NCBI GenBank assembly: GCA_016716005.1
Contig: JADJXE010000001.1
Span: 1-64,000, forward strand
Source of the DNA: Acidimicrobiales bacterium
Lineage (GTDB): Bacteria; Actinomycetota; Acidimicrobiia; Acidimicrobiales; JADJXE01
Direction of reading: 5' to 3'
DNA: 64,000 bases
Shown: positions 18,581 through 25,483 of the stretch, piece by piece
Position numbering within the stretch: the first letter of the stretch is position 1
Layout: every line of letters begins with the position of its first letter
Notes under the pieces: generated by a model
Database searches by the model: none
Told to the model about the DNA's origin: nothing
Seen by the model: the letters and a program-made list of their open reading frames with translations, nothing else
Program-made: the position numbers and the translations under genes

Positions 18581-18946
18581 TCATGATTCCGCCTGGCCGG
18601 CACGCTCGATGATCTTCCTCCCGAGGTGGTCGTCACTGAGGTCGAGGAGCAGGTCCAGGTACTCGACGCCGACTTCGTCGATCCGGTGCTCGACCTCGGG
18701 GTCGTCGTGACCAGCGTCGATGTCGTGGAGGACCCCGCCGTCGGCGTCGAGCACCCGCTGGATCCTGAGCGTGAAGATCCAGTCCTCGTTCATCTCGCCC
18801 TCAGTCTCGAGGGCGTCGGCGCCCGGGAGCACATCGGCGACGATGGCGAGCGCCATCTCGACGAGCAGCGGAACCAGATCCGCGACGGCCACGGAATGTC
18901 GCTCACTCGCCGCATCGAAGGCCGCGATCAACTCCGGACTCGGCAT
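18581..18946 (-). CDS. Hypothetical protein (121 aa)
   Basis: Met at 18946 is preferred (MPSPELIAAFDAASERH) because GAGG lies just upstream; the open frame reaches further to 18973. The protein is very acidic, with a long hydrophobic helix in the first third (ADLVPLLVEMALAIVADVL) and a C-terminal half rich in Asp/Glu/His (HDIDAGHDDPEVEH). No family recognised. It lies convergent to the 90-aa gene and divergent from the pRiA4b-type gene. Confidence 0.55.
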   Translation of the reverse strand: MPSPELIAAFDAASERHSVAVADLVPLLVEMALAIVADVLPGADALETEGEMNEDWIFTLRIQRVLDADGGVLHDIDAGHDDPEVEHRIDEVGVEYLDLLLDLSDDHLGRKIIERAGQAES

Positions 18947-19043
18947 CTTGGCCTCCTCGGGGCAGGGCGTCACTCGAAGGTACCGAGGCCCGGTGACAGG
19001 AACGCCCGTCGTCGTGGCGGCTGGATCGGCCTTCGCCCCGATC

Positions 19044-19049
19044 TAGCGT
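19044..19049 (+). promoter_or_regulatory. Leaderless-type -10 element (TAGCGT)
   Basis: TAGCGT with a 7-nt gap to ATG 19057 of the pRiA4b ORF-3 gene. Confidence 0.4.
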
Positions 19050-19056
19050 CGGAGCC

Positions 19057-19614
19057 ATGCCGACTCCGCCCGGCCAACCCGTCATCGACTGCACGATCGA
19101 GCTGCGCGAGGTCGCGCCACGCGTCTGGCGCCGACTGCTGGTGCCCGCGAGCGTTCGGCTCGACAAGCTCCACCGCATGTTCCAGGCGGCGATGGGCTGG
19201 GAGGACTGCCACCTCCACGCGTTCGAGATCGGCGGCGAGCGCTACGGGATGCAGTTCGACGAGTACCCCGACGGGGAGCTGCAGGAGAAGGACTTCACCG
19301 TCGTCACCGCAATCGGGACGAACGAGCGCTTCACCTACGACTACGACTTCGGCGACTCCTGGGAGCACGAGATCACCGTCCACCGCGTGTGGCGGATGCC
19401 GAAGGGCCTGAGATTCGCCGTCTGCCTCGACGGTGCCAACGCCTGCCCGCCCGAGGACGTCGGTGGCTCGTGGGGCTACGAGCACCTCCTCGCGGTGCTC
19501 GTCGATCCCTCACACGAGGAGCACGAGCACCTGAGCCGGTGGGTCGGCGGTCCGTTCGACCCGACGGCCTTCGACCTCGCACTGGTCAACGCCCATCTTC
19601 AGGCCGTGCGCTGA
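19057..19614 (+). CDS. Plasmid pRiA4b ORF-3 family protein
   Basis: 185 residues. The sequence matches the PRiA4_ORF3 pattern: VIDCTIELREVAPRVWRRLLVP, LHRMFQAAMGWEDCHLHAFEI and FTYDYDFGDSWEHEI are its characteristic conserved blocks. The function is unknown; the family is spread on plasmids and in mobile or accessory regions. A leaderless-type -10 (TAGCGT) precedes the ATG. The gene is intact and sits just ahead of the toxin-antitoxin cluster. Confidence 0.9.
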   Translation: MPTPPGQPVIDCTIELREVAPRVWRRLLVPASVRLDKLHRMFQAAMGWEDCHLHAFEIGGERYGMQFDEYPDGELQEKDFTVVTAIGTNERFTYDYDFGDSWEHEITVHRVWRMPKGLRFAVCLDGANACPPEDVGGSWGYEHLLAVLVDPSHEEHEHLSRWVGGPFDPTAFDLALVNAHLQAVR

Positions 19615-19658
19615 TGAGCGGGCTGTCGGCCGAACAACCAGGGGAGCCGTTCGGTTGG

Positions 19659-19673
19659 TAGCATGACGTCATG
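19659..19673. promoter_or_regulatory. -10 element plus palindrome over the antitoxin start
   Basis: TAGCAT (19659-19664) lies 6 nt before ATG 19671. It overlaps a perfect 12-nt palindrome, CATGACGTCATG (19662-19673), that includes the start codon. Ribbon-helix-helix antitoxins commonly bind such palindromes to repress their own operon, so this is the likely auto-regulatory operator. Confidence 0.55.
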
Positions 19674-19883
19674 ACGCGCAAGGCGACCACCGTTCGACTT
19701 CCCGAGGATCTCGCCAACACCGCTGAGGTCGTCGCCCGCGCTCGGGGGGTCAGCGTCAACCAGGTGATCCTCGACGCGCTCCAGGCCGAGGTCGACCGGG
19801 TGCGACAGGACGAGGAGTTCATGACCCTGCTGCACACCCTCGTCGAGCGGGACAAGGAGATCCTCGACCGCCTCGCCGAGTGA
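19671..19883 (+). CDS. Antitoxin of a Doc-type toxin-antitoxin module (ribbon-helix-helix)
   Basis: 70 residues. The N-terminal half, TTVRLPEDLANTAEVVARARGVSVNQVI, is a ribbon-helix-helix DNA-binding domain (beta strand TTVRL, two helices). The C-terminal half is an acidic helix that would wrap the toxin. It is followed by a doc gene with a 4-nt GTGA overlap. It should neutralise the toxin and repress the operon through the palindrome over its start codon. Confidence 0.85.
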   Translation: MTRKATTVRLPEDLANTAEVVARARGVSVNQVILDALQAEVDRVRQDEEFMTLLHTLVERDKEILDRLAE

Positions 19884-20284
19884 GGTACATGACCCTGGCC
19901 GAGGCGCTGGTGATCGCCGAGGCCGTCACAGGAATCGACGCCCGCACGCTCTCACGCGCATCACGGCTCGACCTGTTGGACTCGGCGCTGCATGCTCCTC
20001 AAGCGGGCTTCGGCGACGAGGAGTTCTATCCCTCGCTCGTCGAGGAGGCTGCCGTGCTCACCGTCCGCATCGCACGGAACCACCCGCTCCCCGACGGCAA
20101 CAAGCGACTCGCCTGGCAGTCGCTCACGATCTTCCTCGCCCTCAACGGCCATCGCCTCGACGTCGCCACCGAGCACGCCGTGAACCTGATGGTCGCCGTC
20201 GCTGCGGGTGAGCTCGACGAGGCGGCGGTCGCAGAGTGGCTGGAGCGGCACGTCGAACCGATGCCGCCTGATGACAAGCGATGA
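19880..20284 (+). CDS. doc: Doc-family (Fic fold) toxin
   Basis: 134 residues, normal for Doc. The Fic/Doc active-site motif is HPLPDGNKR at residues 68-76, close to the canonical HxFx(D/N)xNKR; a downstream helix carries LAWQSLTIFLALNGH. Doc enzymes phosphorylate elongation factor Tu and stop translation. The start is GTG 19880 overlapping the antitoxin stop, or ATG 19889. The active-site His, Asn, Lys and Arg are all present, so the toxin should be active. Confidence 0.9.
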   Translation: MRYMTLAEALVIAEAVTGIDARTLSRASRLDLLDSALHAPQAGFGDEEFYPSLVEEAAVLTVRIARNHPLPDGNKRLAWQSLTIFLALNGHRLDVATEHAVNLMVAVAAGELDEAAVAEWLERHVEPMPPDDKR

Positions 20285-20436
20285 CAAGTGATGACAACGA
20301 CGGCGTGTCGGAGGGGAGAGCGAGCCGGAGGCGCGCAGTCGAGTCGCGCGCCGGGCGTGTGCTCCTGCGTCCGACACCGCCGGCGCGGGGCCCTCCCCGA
20401 CGGCCGACACACCCGCGGGCTTGTCATCACGTTGTC
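20283..20436. repeat. Nested inverted-repeat element, about 155 nt
   Basis: The outer arms are GACAAGTGATGACAA (20283-20297) and TTGTCATCACGTTGTC (20421-20436), complementary except for one extra base. Inside are GTGTCGG (20305-20311) with CCGACAC (20404-20410), GGGGAG (20313-20318) with CTCCCC (20393-20398), and a GCGCGC hairpin at 20331-20351. No protein frame is convincing. The layout fits a structured RNA, a MITE-like insertion or a recombination site. The rest of the 20285-20693 gap shows nothing else. Confidence 0.5.
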
Positions 20437-20693
20437 CGCGGAGGTCCAGGAAACAGGGTGATACGGACCGGTACGGGGTGTGACCCGTTGGCACGACGGT
20501 CTGAGGAATACCGCCTCTGACATGGACATACAGGCAGTATGAGTCCCGCGGAGTGGTGGGGTTCGCGTGGGTGCGTTCCCCGGTGGCTCAGCTTGCTGGG
20601 TCGAGCTCGGCGGGCTGAGCGGGGTCGATGTCGCGCGTCGGCGTGATGGCTGCCATGGAGCTCCGAGCCGGCGATGTAGATAGCAGATAACGC

Positions 20694-20708
20694 TAGCATC
20701 ACATGCTA
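20694..20708. promoter_or_regulatory. -10 element and palindrome at the antitoxin start
   Basis: TAGCAT-CAC-ATGCTA is a perfect 6-bp inverted repeat. TAGCAT also has the position of a leaderless -10 element, 8 nt before ATG 20708. It is the likely operator for auto-repression by the antitoxin or its complex. Confidence 0.55.
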
Positions 20709-20917
20709 TGGGAACCACCCGCACCACGTTCACGCTGGATGACTCCCTCGCCGAGCAAGCGCGCCGACTCGGTGTGAACGTCTCCGCGGCGGCCCGGGAG
20801 GGCGTCGCGGCCGCGGTCCGAGCGGCCCTGGCGCAGGCCGACCGGACCGCGTACCAGAACAAGCCGGAGAAGGTGGACGAGTTCTGGACCGAGGCCGAGA
20901 CCTGGGGTGACGAGTGA
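20708..20917 (+). CDS. CcdA-like antitoxin
   Basis: 69 residues. The N-terminus TTRTTFTLDDSLAEQARRLGVNVSAAAREGVAAAVR is a ribbon-helix-helix domain of the CcdA type. The C-terminal tail ends [12 protein letters not shown], an acidic toxin-binding segment like that of other actinobacterial antitoxins. The stop overlaps the toxin GTG by 4 nt. The pairing with a MazF/PemK toxin is clear from the overlap. Confidence 0.82.
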   Translation: MGTTRTTFTLDDSLAEQARRLGVNVSAAAREGVAAAVRAALAQADRTAYQNKPEKVDEFWTEAETWGDE

Positions 20918-21222
20918 ATCGTGGCGAGGTGTGGCTCGCCGAGGTCGGCCGAAGGAGGCGCCCGGTGCTCGTCCTCACCCGCACCGAGGTGCTCGACGTC
21001 CGCTCACTCGTGACGGTCGCTGAGATCTCGACCTCGGCACGCGGGCTGGCTGCGGAGGTCGAGATCGACCATCGGGCGGTTGGACTCGACCGTGCGTCCG
21101 TCATCAACTGCGATGGGCTCCACACCGTCGCCCAATCGACGCTCACGACCCGAGTTGGCGACGTCGACGAGGCCACGTTGAGCCGGGTGTGCTCGGCGGT
21201 GAGCTACGCGATCGGCTGCTGA
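20914..21222 (+). CDS. MazF/PemK-family endoribonuclease toxin
   Basis: 102 residues. It opens with [22 protein letters not shown], the MazF beta-barrel entry with the GEVW motif and the RPVLVL strand. The middle strands hold the hydrophobic core ([26 protein letters not shown]), and a C-terminal helix ends the fold. The conserved Arg after GEVW...RRRP is present. These toxins cut mRNA at short sequence motifs. GTG 20914 overlaps the antitoxin stop. Confidence 0.87.
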   Translation: MNRGEVWLAEVGRRRRPVLVLTRTEVLDVRSLVTVAEISTSARGLAAEVEIDHRAVGLDRASVINCDGLHTVAQSTLTTRVGDVDEATLSRVCSAVSYAIGC

Positions 21223-21319
21223 CGGCCCAGCCGGCGTCCGGGGACGGTTGGGCGCTGCGCCGAGCCGGCGCCAGGAGGCGGGCGTTGTGACCACCGCAGA
21301 TCAGTGGCACAGTCATGCC

Positions 21320-21556
21320 ATGGCTCGCATACGGGTGAGCACGACCGTTGATGGCGGGCTCTTGGCCGCCGCCCGCCGGCTGACGCAGCCCCGGTCGGAC
21401 GCTGCGTTGTTCGACGAAGCCCTCGACGCGCTCCTGGCTCGGCATCGACGTGCCGAGGTGGACCGCGCCTACGCCGCCTACGACGAGCATCCTCTCGACG
21501 AGCCCGACGAGTGGGGCGACCTCGCCTCGTTCCGGGCCGCTGCCGCCAAGTCGTGA
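21320..21556 (+). CDS. Antitoxin of a MazEF-type module
   Basis: 78 residues from ATG 21320 ([21 protein letters not shown]); the open frame reaches further upstream but without coding character. The N-terminal ribbon-helix-helix (RIRVSTTVD) and the middle [24 protein letters not shown] helices are typical of VapB/MazE-like antitoxins. The acidic tail [12 protein letters not shown] should contact the toxin. The stop overlaps the toxin GTG at 21553. Confidence 0.8.
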   Translation: MARIRVSTTVDGGLLAAARRLTQPRSDAALFDEALDALLARHRRAEVDRAYAAYDEHPLDEPDEWGDLASFRAAAAKS

Positions 21557-21879
21557 ACGACCATCCCCGTCGCGGCGAGCTGTGGTGGTGCGAGCTGCCC
21601 GAGATCAGCCGTCGGCCCGTCGTGGTGGTGAGCCGCGACGCAGCCATCCCTCGACTCGGACGGGCCATCATCGCCCCGTGCACCACGACCATCCGTGGCC
21701 TGCCCAGCGAAGTCGTGCTCGAGCCGGGCATGGACCCGATCCCGCGGTCGAGCGCTGTCAACCTCGACTCGCTCGAGAGCGTGTCGATCGGCGTGCTGGT
21801 CGACCGACTCGGTCGCCTCAGCGACGACCGGATGCGCGATGTCTGCGCCGCTCTGTCGGTTGCCGTCGACTGCGGCTGA
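21553..21879 (+). CDS. MazF-family endoribonuclease toxin
   Basis: 108 residues from GTG 21553. Key segments are [43 protein letters not shown] and [10 protein letters not shown], in MazF order; the T-x-x-x-R-x-x-P segment (TTTIRGLP) lies by the RNA-binding groove. A C-terminal helix, [16 protein letters not shown], closes the fold. The overlapping start implies coupled expression with the antitoxin. It is complete, unlike the minus-strand copy at 22045-22221. Confidence 0.9.
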   Translation: MNDHPRRGELWWCELPEISRRPVVVVSRDAAIPRLGRAIIAPCTTTIRGLPSEVVLEPGMDPIPRSSAVNLDSLESVSIGVLVDRLGRLSDDRMRDVCAALSVAVDCG

Positions 21880-22044
21880 GGGGGCGATCGGCGGGAGCGC
21901 CACCCGAATGCAACGACCCCGATGTGCGGGTGGGGGTTGGTCAGCCGCCGGCGGCGAAGGCGCCAGCCACGCCTCGTCGAGCCGGCAACGGGCACCTCGG
22001 GTAGGTCGCAGGAGCCGACATCGCAGGGGAACCTCCGCCCGCGA

Positions 22045-22221
22045 TCACCCGGCGAGGTTGGAGTCCCGTGAGGTGGTGGGGATCGAGCGGACCGCGCTCG
22101 CGAGCCGCGCCACCACGACGTTGCGGAGGACGGACAGAGCGTCGTCGCGCGTGACGATCAGCACCCCACGGCGCTTGTCATCGGGTGTCTCGAGGAGCCA
22201 GATCTCGCCTCGAGCGATCAC
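22045..22221 (-). pseudogene. Truncated MazF toxin (58 aa)
   Basis: GTG 22221 overlaps the antitoxin stop (GTGA). The first 45 residues are clearly MazF: ARGEIWLLETPDDKRRGVLIVTR, then SVLRNVVVARLASAVRSIP. After that the sequence turns to an unrelated tail and stops at 22045, about half the normal length. The missing half is not found in any frame down to 21880. The toxin should be inactive, leaving a solitary antitoxin. Confidence 0.6.
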
Positions 22222-22466
22222 CACGATTCGGCCTCGGTGAGCGCGATCGCATTGGCCAGGGCCAGCTCGTCATCCTCGGTCGTCTGAGGCCTGGTGCGGT
22301 ACGACTCCGCACTGGCTTGCCCGACGCGTTCGCGACGGACGGCGTCGTCGAGGCGTTCGACAGCCCGGCGGATCACGTCGGATCGATTCCGGCCGACGCC
22401 CTCGGCGACGAGGCGATCGATCGTGTCGGTCCCCCCGGCGGACGAGGCCACGATGCCGGCGATCAT
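22218..22466 (-). CDS. Ribbon-helix-helix antitoxin of the truncated MazF module
   Basis: About 82 residues from ATG 22466; a GTG at 22481 is also possible. The segment TIDRLVAEGVGRNRSDVIRRAVERLDDAV is the helix-turn-helix part of a CopG/ParD/MazE-type antitoxin. The usual N-terminal beta strand is not well formed, so the start may be elsewhere or damaged. The C-terminus, DDELALANAIALTEAESW, is acidic and Trp-ended as in MazE-like partners. Confidence 0.65.
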   Translation of the reverse strand: MIAGIVASSAGGTDTIDRLVAEGVGRNRSDVIRRAVERLDDAVRRERVGQASAESYRTRPQTTEDDELALANAIALTEAESW

Positions 22467-22551
22467 CCGGGCCGCGGCCACGGGCCCGAAGAAGCGGTCG
22501 TGGTGAGCGACGCCGGGCAGCAGCGGCTGCCACGCTTCGGGTGGGTCGCGG

Positions 22552-23121
22552 TCAGGGGCGCCGCCCCATCAGGTCGAGCAGCCGCTGCTGCAGCGGGGCG
22601 CCCTCGGGAACCGTTCCACTCGGACCGGTGCCGAACACGCCGATCGAGCCGATCACCGGCGCCATCGGCTCCGTGCTCCGCCAGACGTCCTCGACGAGCT
22701 CGGCGTCGAGGGTCTCGTCGGCGCCCAGCGCGCGTGCCAGGTCCCAGGCGTGCACCGCCAGGTCGCCAACCCGGAACCCGAGGAGCTGCGACCCCGGCGT
22801 GTCGAACATCGGGTGGTGGCACACCCGCTCCATGGCGCCCGGCTCGGCGAAGGCCGCCTCCTGGCGGGCGACGCTCTCACGTACTGCCGCTGCCGGCTCG
22901 TCGCCCAAGTGGTCGGCGGCCATCGTGGCGGTGGTCTCCTCGCGCGAGCCGCCGTGGAGCGCCAGCACGGTCATGCGGTTGCCGGCGTCGACGTGGCGGA
23001 GCAGGTCGCGCACCGTCCACCCCTCGCACGGCGTGGGACGGTCCCAGTCGGCCTCGGTGACCAGGTCGAGGCGTCGGAGCAGCTCGGCGCCGGCACGTCG
23101 GAGGCCGACGAGGGGTTCCAT
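22552..23121 (-). CDS. TIGR03086-type (DinB/maleylpyruvate isomerase-like) metal-binding protein
   Basis: 189 residues from ATG 23121. The sequence shows the mycothiol-dependent maleylpyruvate isomerase N-domain pattern: LRRLDLVTEADWDRPTPCEGWTVRDLLRHVDAGNRM, with the metal His in DLLRHV. The second metal motif is in FRVGDLAVHAWDLARALG. Members are four-helix DinB-like proteins, often with unknown substrates. A longer start at 23181 is open but the MEPLVGLRRAG start fits the family better. Confidence 0.8.
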   Translation of the reverse strand: MEPLVGLRRAGAELLRRLDLVTEADWDRPTPCEGWTVRDLLRHVDAGNRMTVLALHGGSREETTATMAADHLGDEPAAAVRESVARQEAAFAEPGAMERVCHHPMFDTPGSQLLGFRVGDLAVHAWDLARALGADETLDAELVEDVWRSTEPMAPVIGSIGVFGTGPSGTVPEGAPLQQRLLDLMGRRP

Positions 23122-23228
23122 GAGCTCGGAGGCTAGACACCCCAGGGGTACGAGCGCCGCGATCGGTGTGCGAGTGGTCACGACCGGTTCGGGCCGCAGC
23201 GGGCGGGTGGTCCGACCTTCGCCGAGGA

Positions 23229-23549
23229 TCAGCCGCCGGGCGGTCGGTAGGCCGGGGACCGCTTCGTGGCCGCGTCGATCTGCTCGGCGGTGAGCAGCTT
23301 CGTCGTGCGGACTGCGGCCTTGCCGGATGCGCTCACGGTCATCGCCAACGCGGCAGCGGCCTCATCGTCGGGCAGGTCGCACATGACGAAGGCGTCGTCG
23401 CCGCCAAAGGCGTAGTAGAAGCTCTCGACCGTCCCGCCGACGCTCTCGGCGAGCTGCTGGATGGCGCTGCGACGACCGGTTCCACCCTCGCTGAGAACGC
23501 CCTGGATGCCTTCGGGGGAGTAGTTCGCCACGAACAGGTACTTGGGCAC
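23229..23549 (-). CDS. GYD domain-containing protein
   Basis: 106 residues, start GTG 23549 with GGAG upstream. It matches the GYD domain (a ferredoxin-like alpha/beta sandwich): KYLFVANYSPEGIQGVL, then GGTVESFYYAFGGDDAFVMCDLPDDEAAAAL. The GYD motif itself is represented by FGGDD. The function is unknown; members are often small stand-alone proteins. It is 107 nt downstream, in gene order, of the divergent-looking TIGR03086 start. Confidence 0.85.
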   Translation of the reverse strand: MPKYLFVANYSPEGIQGVLSEGGTGRRSAIQQLAESVGGTVESFYYAFGGDDAFVMCDLPDDEAAAALAMTVSASGKAAVRTTKLLTAEQIDAATKRSPAYRPPGG

Positions 23550-23973
23550 GGTCGTCTCCGTCCTCCGGTGGCGCCGTTCGCAGCCGGATCACGCGACGCT
23601 ACGCCTCATCGGCCGCGGATGCTCTGGGGGTTCGTGATCTTCGTCCCTGGCCGAGGTGGGACGAGGGGCGCACCGTGAGCTGGACCGGGGTGGCGGGCGA
23701 GGGGGTGCATGCCCCGCTGGGGGAGGAGGGGCGGGGGCCTCCGCCGGGCGAGACGTGCCGATTCCCTGGAGGACGAGCGCCTCGTGGCTCCGCTGCACGG
23801 TCTGCGCGCGCACGGTGGCCGGGCGGTTCGGGCGGTTCAGCCGCGCGGTTCGGCTGCGTCGTCGCCGTACAGGCGGGCGGTGGCGTGGACGCGGGCGGCG
23901 ATGGAGATGGCAGGTACCGCTGCGTATCGTGGCCCCCAGGCCCCGCTGGAGGGTCCGAGCAGGAGGCACGGGC
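23550..23973. other. Intergenic, no gene supported
   Basis: 424 nt between the GYD gene (minus) and the plus-strand gene at 23974. Open frames here are low-complexity Gly/Arg/Ala shadows. A TATCGT hexamer at 23925-23930 may be a -10 for the downstream gene, which carries its own AGGAGG ribosome site. Confidence 0.5.
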
Positions 23974-24393
23974 ATGGCAGCAGTCGAGGTCGAGGGATCG
24001 GGGACCCCGGGCGACCCGTGGGTGCTGACGACCCCGCCCGGCAAGTCGGAGTTCGAGGCCTACCGCGATCCGGAGGGATCCCCTCCGGCCCTGGTGGTCC
24101 AGGTCGGCTCGACCGAGCTGCGCTACCACCTGCGCTGCGTCGAGGACCTGCACGCCATGCTCCAGCAGCGCGGCGACTGGGTGGCGCTCGGCAACGCGGA
24201 CGAGCAGAAGCCCGCAGCGGACGACACGGTCGAGGCCTGGGGTCGCGACCCGGCCAACCCGGTGGGTGGCTGGTACGGCTTGAAGAAGGGCCTGCGCGGG
24301 CGGTTCGCCAGCTACGTGCCCCCCGTGCTCGAGGTGCTCGGCCTGGCCGAGGTCGAGCACAACGCCCGCAACAACCGGATGCGAGCCCTGTGA
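23974..24393 (+). CDS. Conserved hypothetical protein (139 aa)
   Basis: ATG 23974 has AGGAGG 7 nt before it, deciding the start inside a longer open frame. The text GTPGDPWVLTTPPGKSEFEAY, then LVVQVGSTELRYHLRCVEDLHAM and GGWYGLKKGLRGRFASYVPP looks like a well-conserved small actinobacterial protein, but I cannot attach a function. It is soluble and mixed alpha/beta. It ends 33 nt from the convergent DAPG-hydrolase family gene. Confidence 0.75.
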   Translation: MAAVEVEGSGTPGDPWVLTTPPGKSEFEAYRDPEGSPPALVVQVGSTELRYHLRCVEDLHAMLQQRGDWVALGNADEQKPAADDTVEAWGRDPANPVGGWYGLKKGLRGRFASYVPPVLEVLGLAEVEHNARNNRMRAL

Positions 24394-24426
24394 GCATCGG
24401 CTGTTCCCCGTGGGGCCGTTCTGCGT

Positions 24427-25233
24427 TCAGCTGTGTTCGCCGTAGCCGGTCACGTCCACGAAGAGGCGCGGGAGGAACTCGGCGAGGTTGAGCATCTCGG
24501 TGGCGCAGTGCTCGAGCATGGGTGGGCCAAGGAGGTCGGGGGTGCCGGCCGGGAAGAAGAAGCGGCTGCGCATCTCGGATCCGTAGTCGGTGCGGCGGAC
24601 GGCGTGGACGAGATGGGCGAGGTGCTGGCCGGTGTCGCTGTCGTTGACCTCGGCGCAGACAGCGGTGCCGTGGCCGCTGGCCTCGAGAGCGTCGTAGGGG
24701 ATGCCGAGGTCGGCGGGGTCGTGGAAGGAGATCGCGAGGCGGGTGAGGAGTGGGCCGACGTACTCGTCGACCCAGGACGTGTTGCCGACGTAGCGCTGCC
24801 GGTGGCTCAGGTCGGGCACGTCAGCGAGGTCGAAGCGGGCCTGGGCGTAGACGTGGGCCTGGGGGTGCCAGAGCTTGTAGCGATCGGTCTCGGTCGTGTG
24901 CCAGCCGAACCACCAGTCGATCATGGCGGGCGTCGTGCCGGGCCAGGGCGTCCAGACAGCGACGCACAGTTCGCCGTGGTCCGAGCGGGCGATGCCGGTC
25001 TCGACGGGTAGGTGGTCGGGCTCGAGGAGGTCGGTCAGCCGATCAGCGGTGAGGCCGGGCCCGGCTGGCGTCTCGCCGTCCTCCATGGCGGCGAGGTACC
25101 GCCTGGGGAGTGGCGGCAGGTCCCACCGGTAGTAGCGGGCATGGGGCGCGCTCGCCTCCTCGCGCCAGAGGCCCACGTGCGTCGTGCGGTGAGGGTCGAG
25201 GATGGTCTCGTGCGGCGTCGGGTCGAAGGTCAT
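24427..25233 (-). CDS. DAPG hydrolase (PhlG) family protein
   Basis: 268 residues from ATG 25233, where GGAGCAG lies upstream. The middle holds MIDWWFGWHTTETDRYKLWHPQAHVYA, the motif that carries metal-binding His residues in 2,4-diacetylphloroglucinol and phloretin hydrolases. A later block, GRRTDYGSEMRSRFFF-like, and the C-terminal EHCATEMLNLAEFLP with His and Glu complete the zinc site. These enzymes cleave C-C bonds between an aromatic ring and an acyl group. A role in aromatic ketone breakdown is likely; the true substrate is unknown. Confidence 0.8.
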   Translation of the reverse strand: MTFDPTPHETILDPHRTTHVGLWREEASAPHARYYRWDLPPLPRRYLAAMEDGETPAGPGLTADRLTDLLEPDHLPVETGIARSDHGELCVAVWTPWPGTTPAMIDWWFGWHTTETDRYKLWHPQAHVYAQARFDLADVPDLSHRQRYVGNTSWVDEYVGPLLTRLAISFHDPADLGIPYDALEASGHGTAVCAEVNDSDTGQHLAHLVHAVRRTDYGSEMRSRFFFPAGTPDLLGPPMLEHCATEMLNLAEFLPRLFVDVTGYGEHS

Positions 25234-25483
25234 CGGACTGCTCCGAGGCTGATCGTCGGTGAGGTCCACGCCGAGCGTTGACCCCGTGGTGGTTGGGGTG
25301 GTTCGCGAGTGCAAGAGGTCGACGGGCTCGTTCTACGCCAGATCCGGCATCTGCAGGCCGACGGGTCGGGTTCCGCCCACGCCCCGGCTCGGGACAGGCG
25401 ATGGCTCCGGCGGTCGGCGCCTTGACGAACCCGGGCTTCCGCCAGTAGCGAGGGACCCACGGTTCGCGCGGAGGGGGTTCGGG

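Noticed and set aside
20270..20298. Three tandem GATGACAA repeats as iterons or a CRISPR-like array
   Set aside because: Only three imperfect 10-nt units, partly inside the doc coding end, without spacers; treated as part of the inverted-repeat element.
23656..23973. Upstream extension of the 139-aa hypothetical gene
   Set aside because: AGGAGG at the proper distance fixes ATG 23974, and upstream residues are Gly/Arg low complexity.
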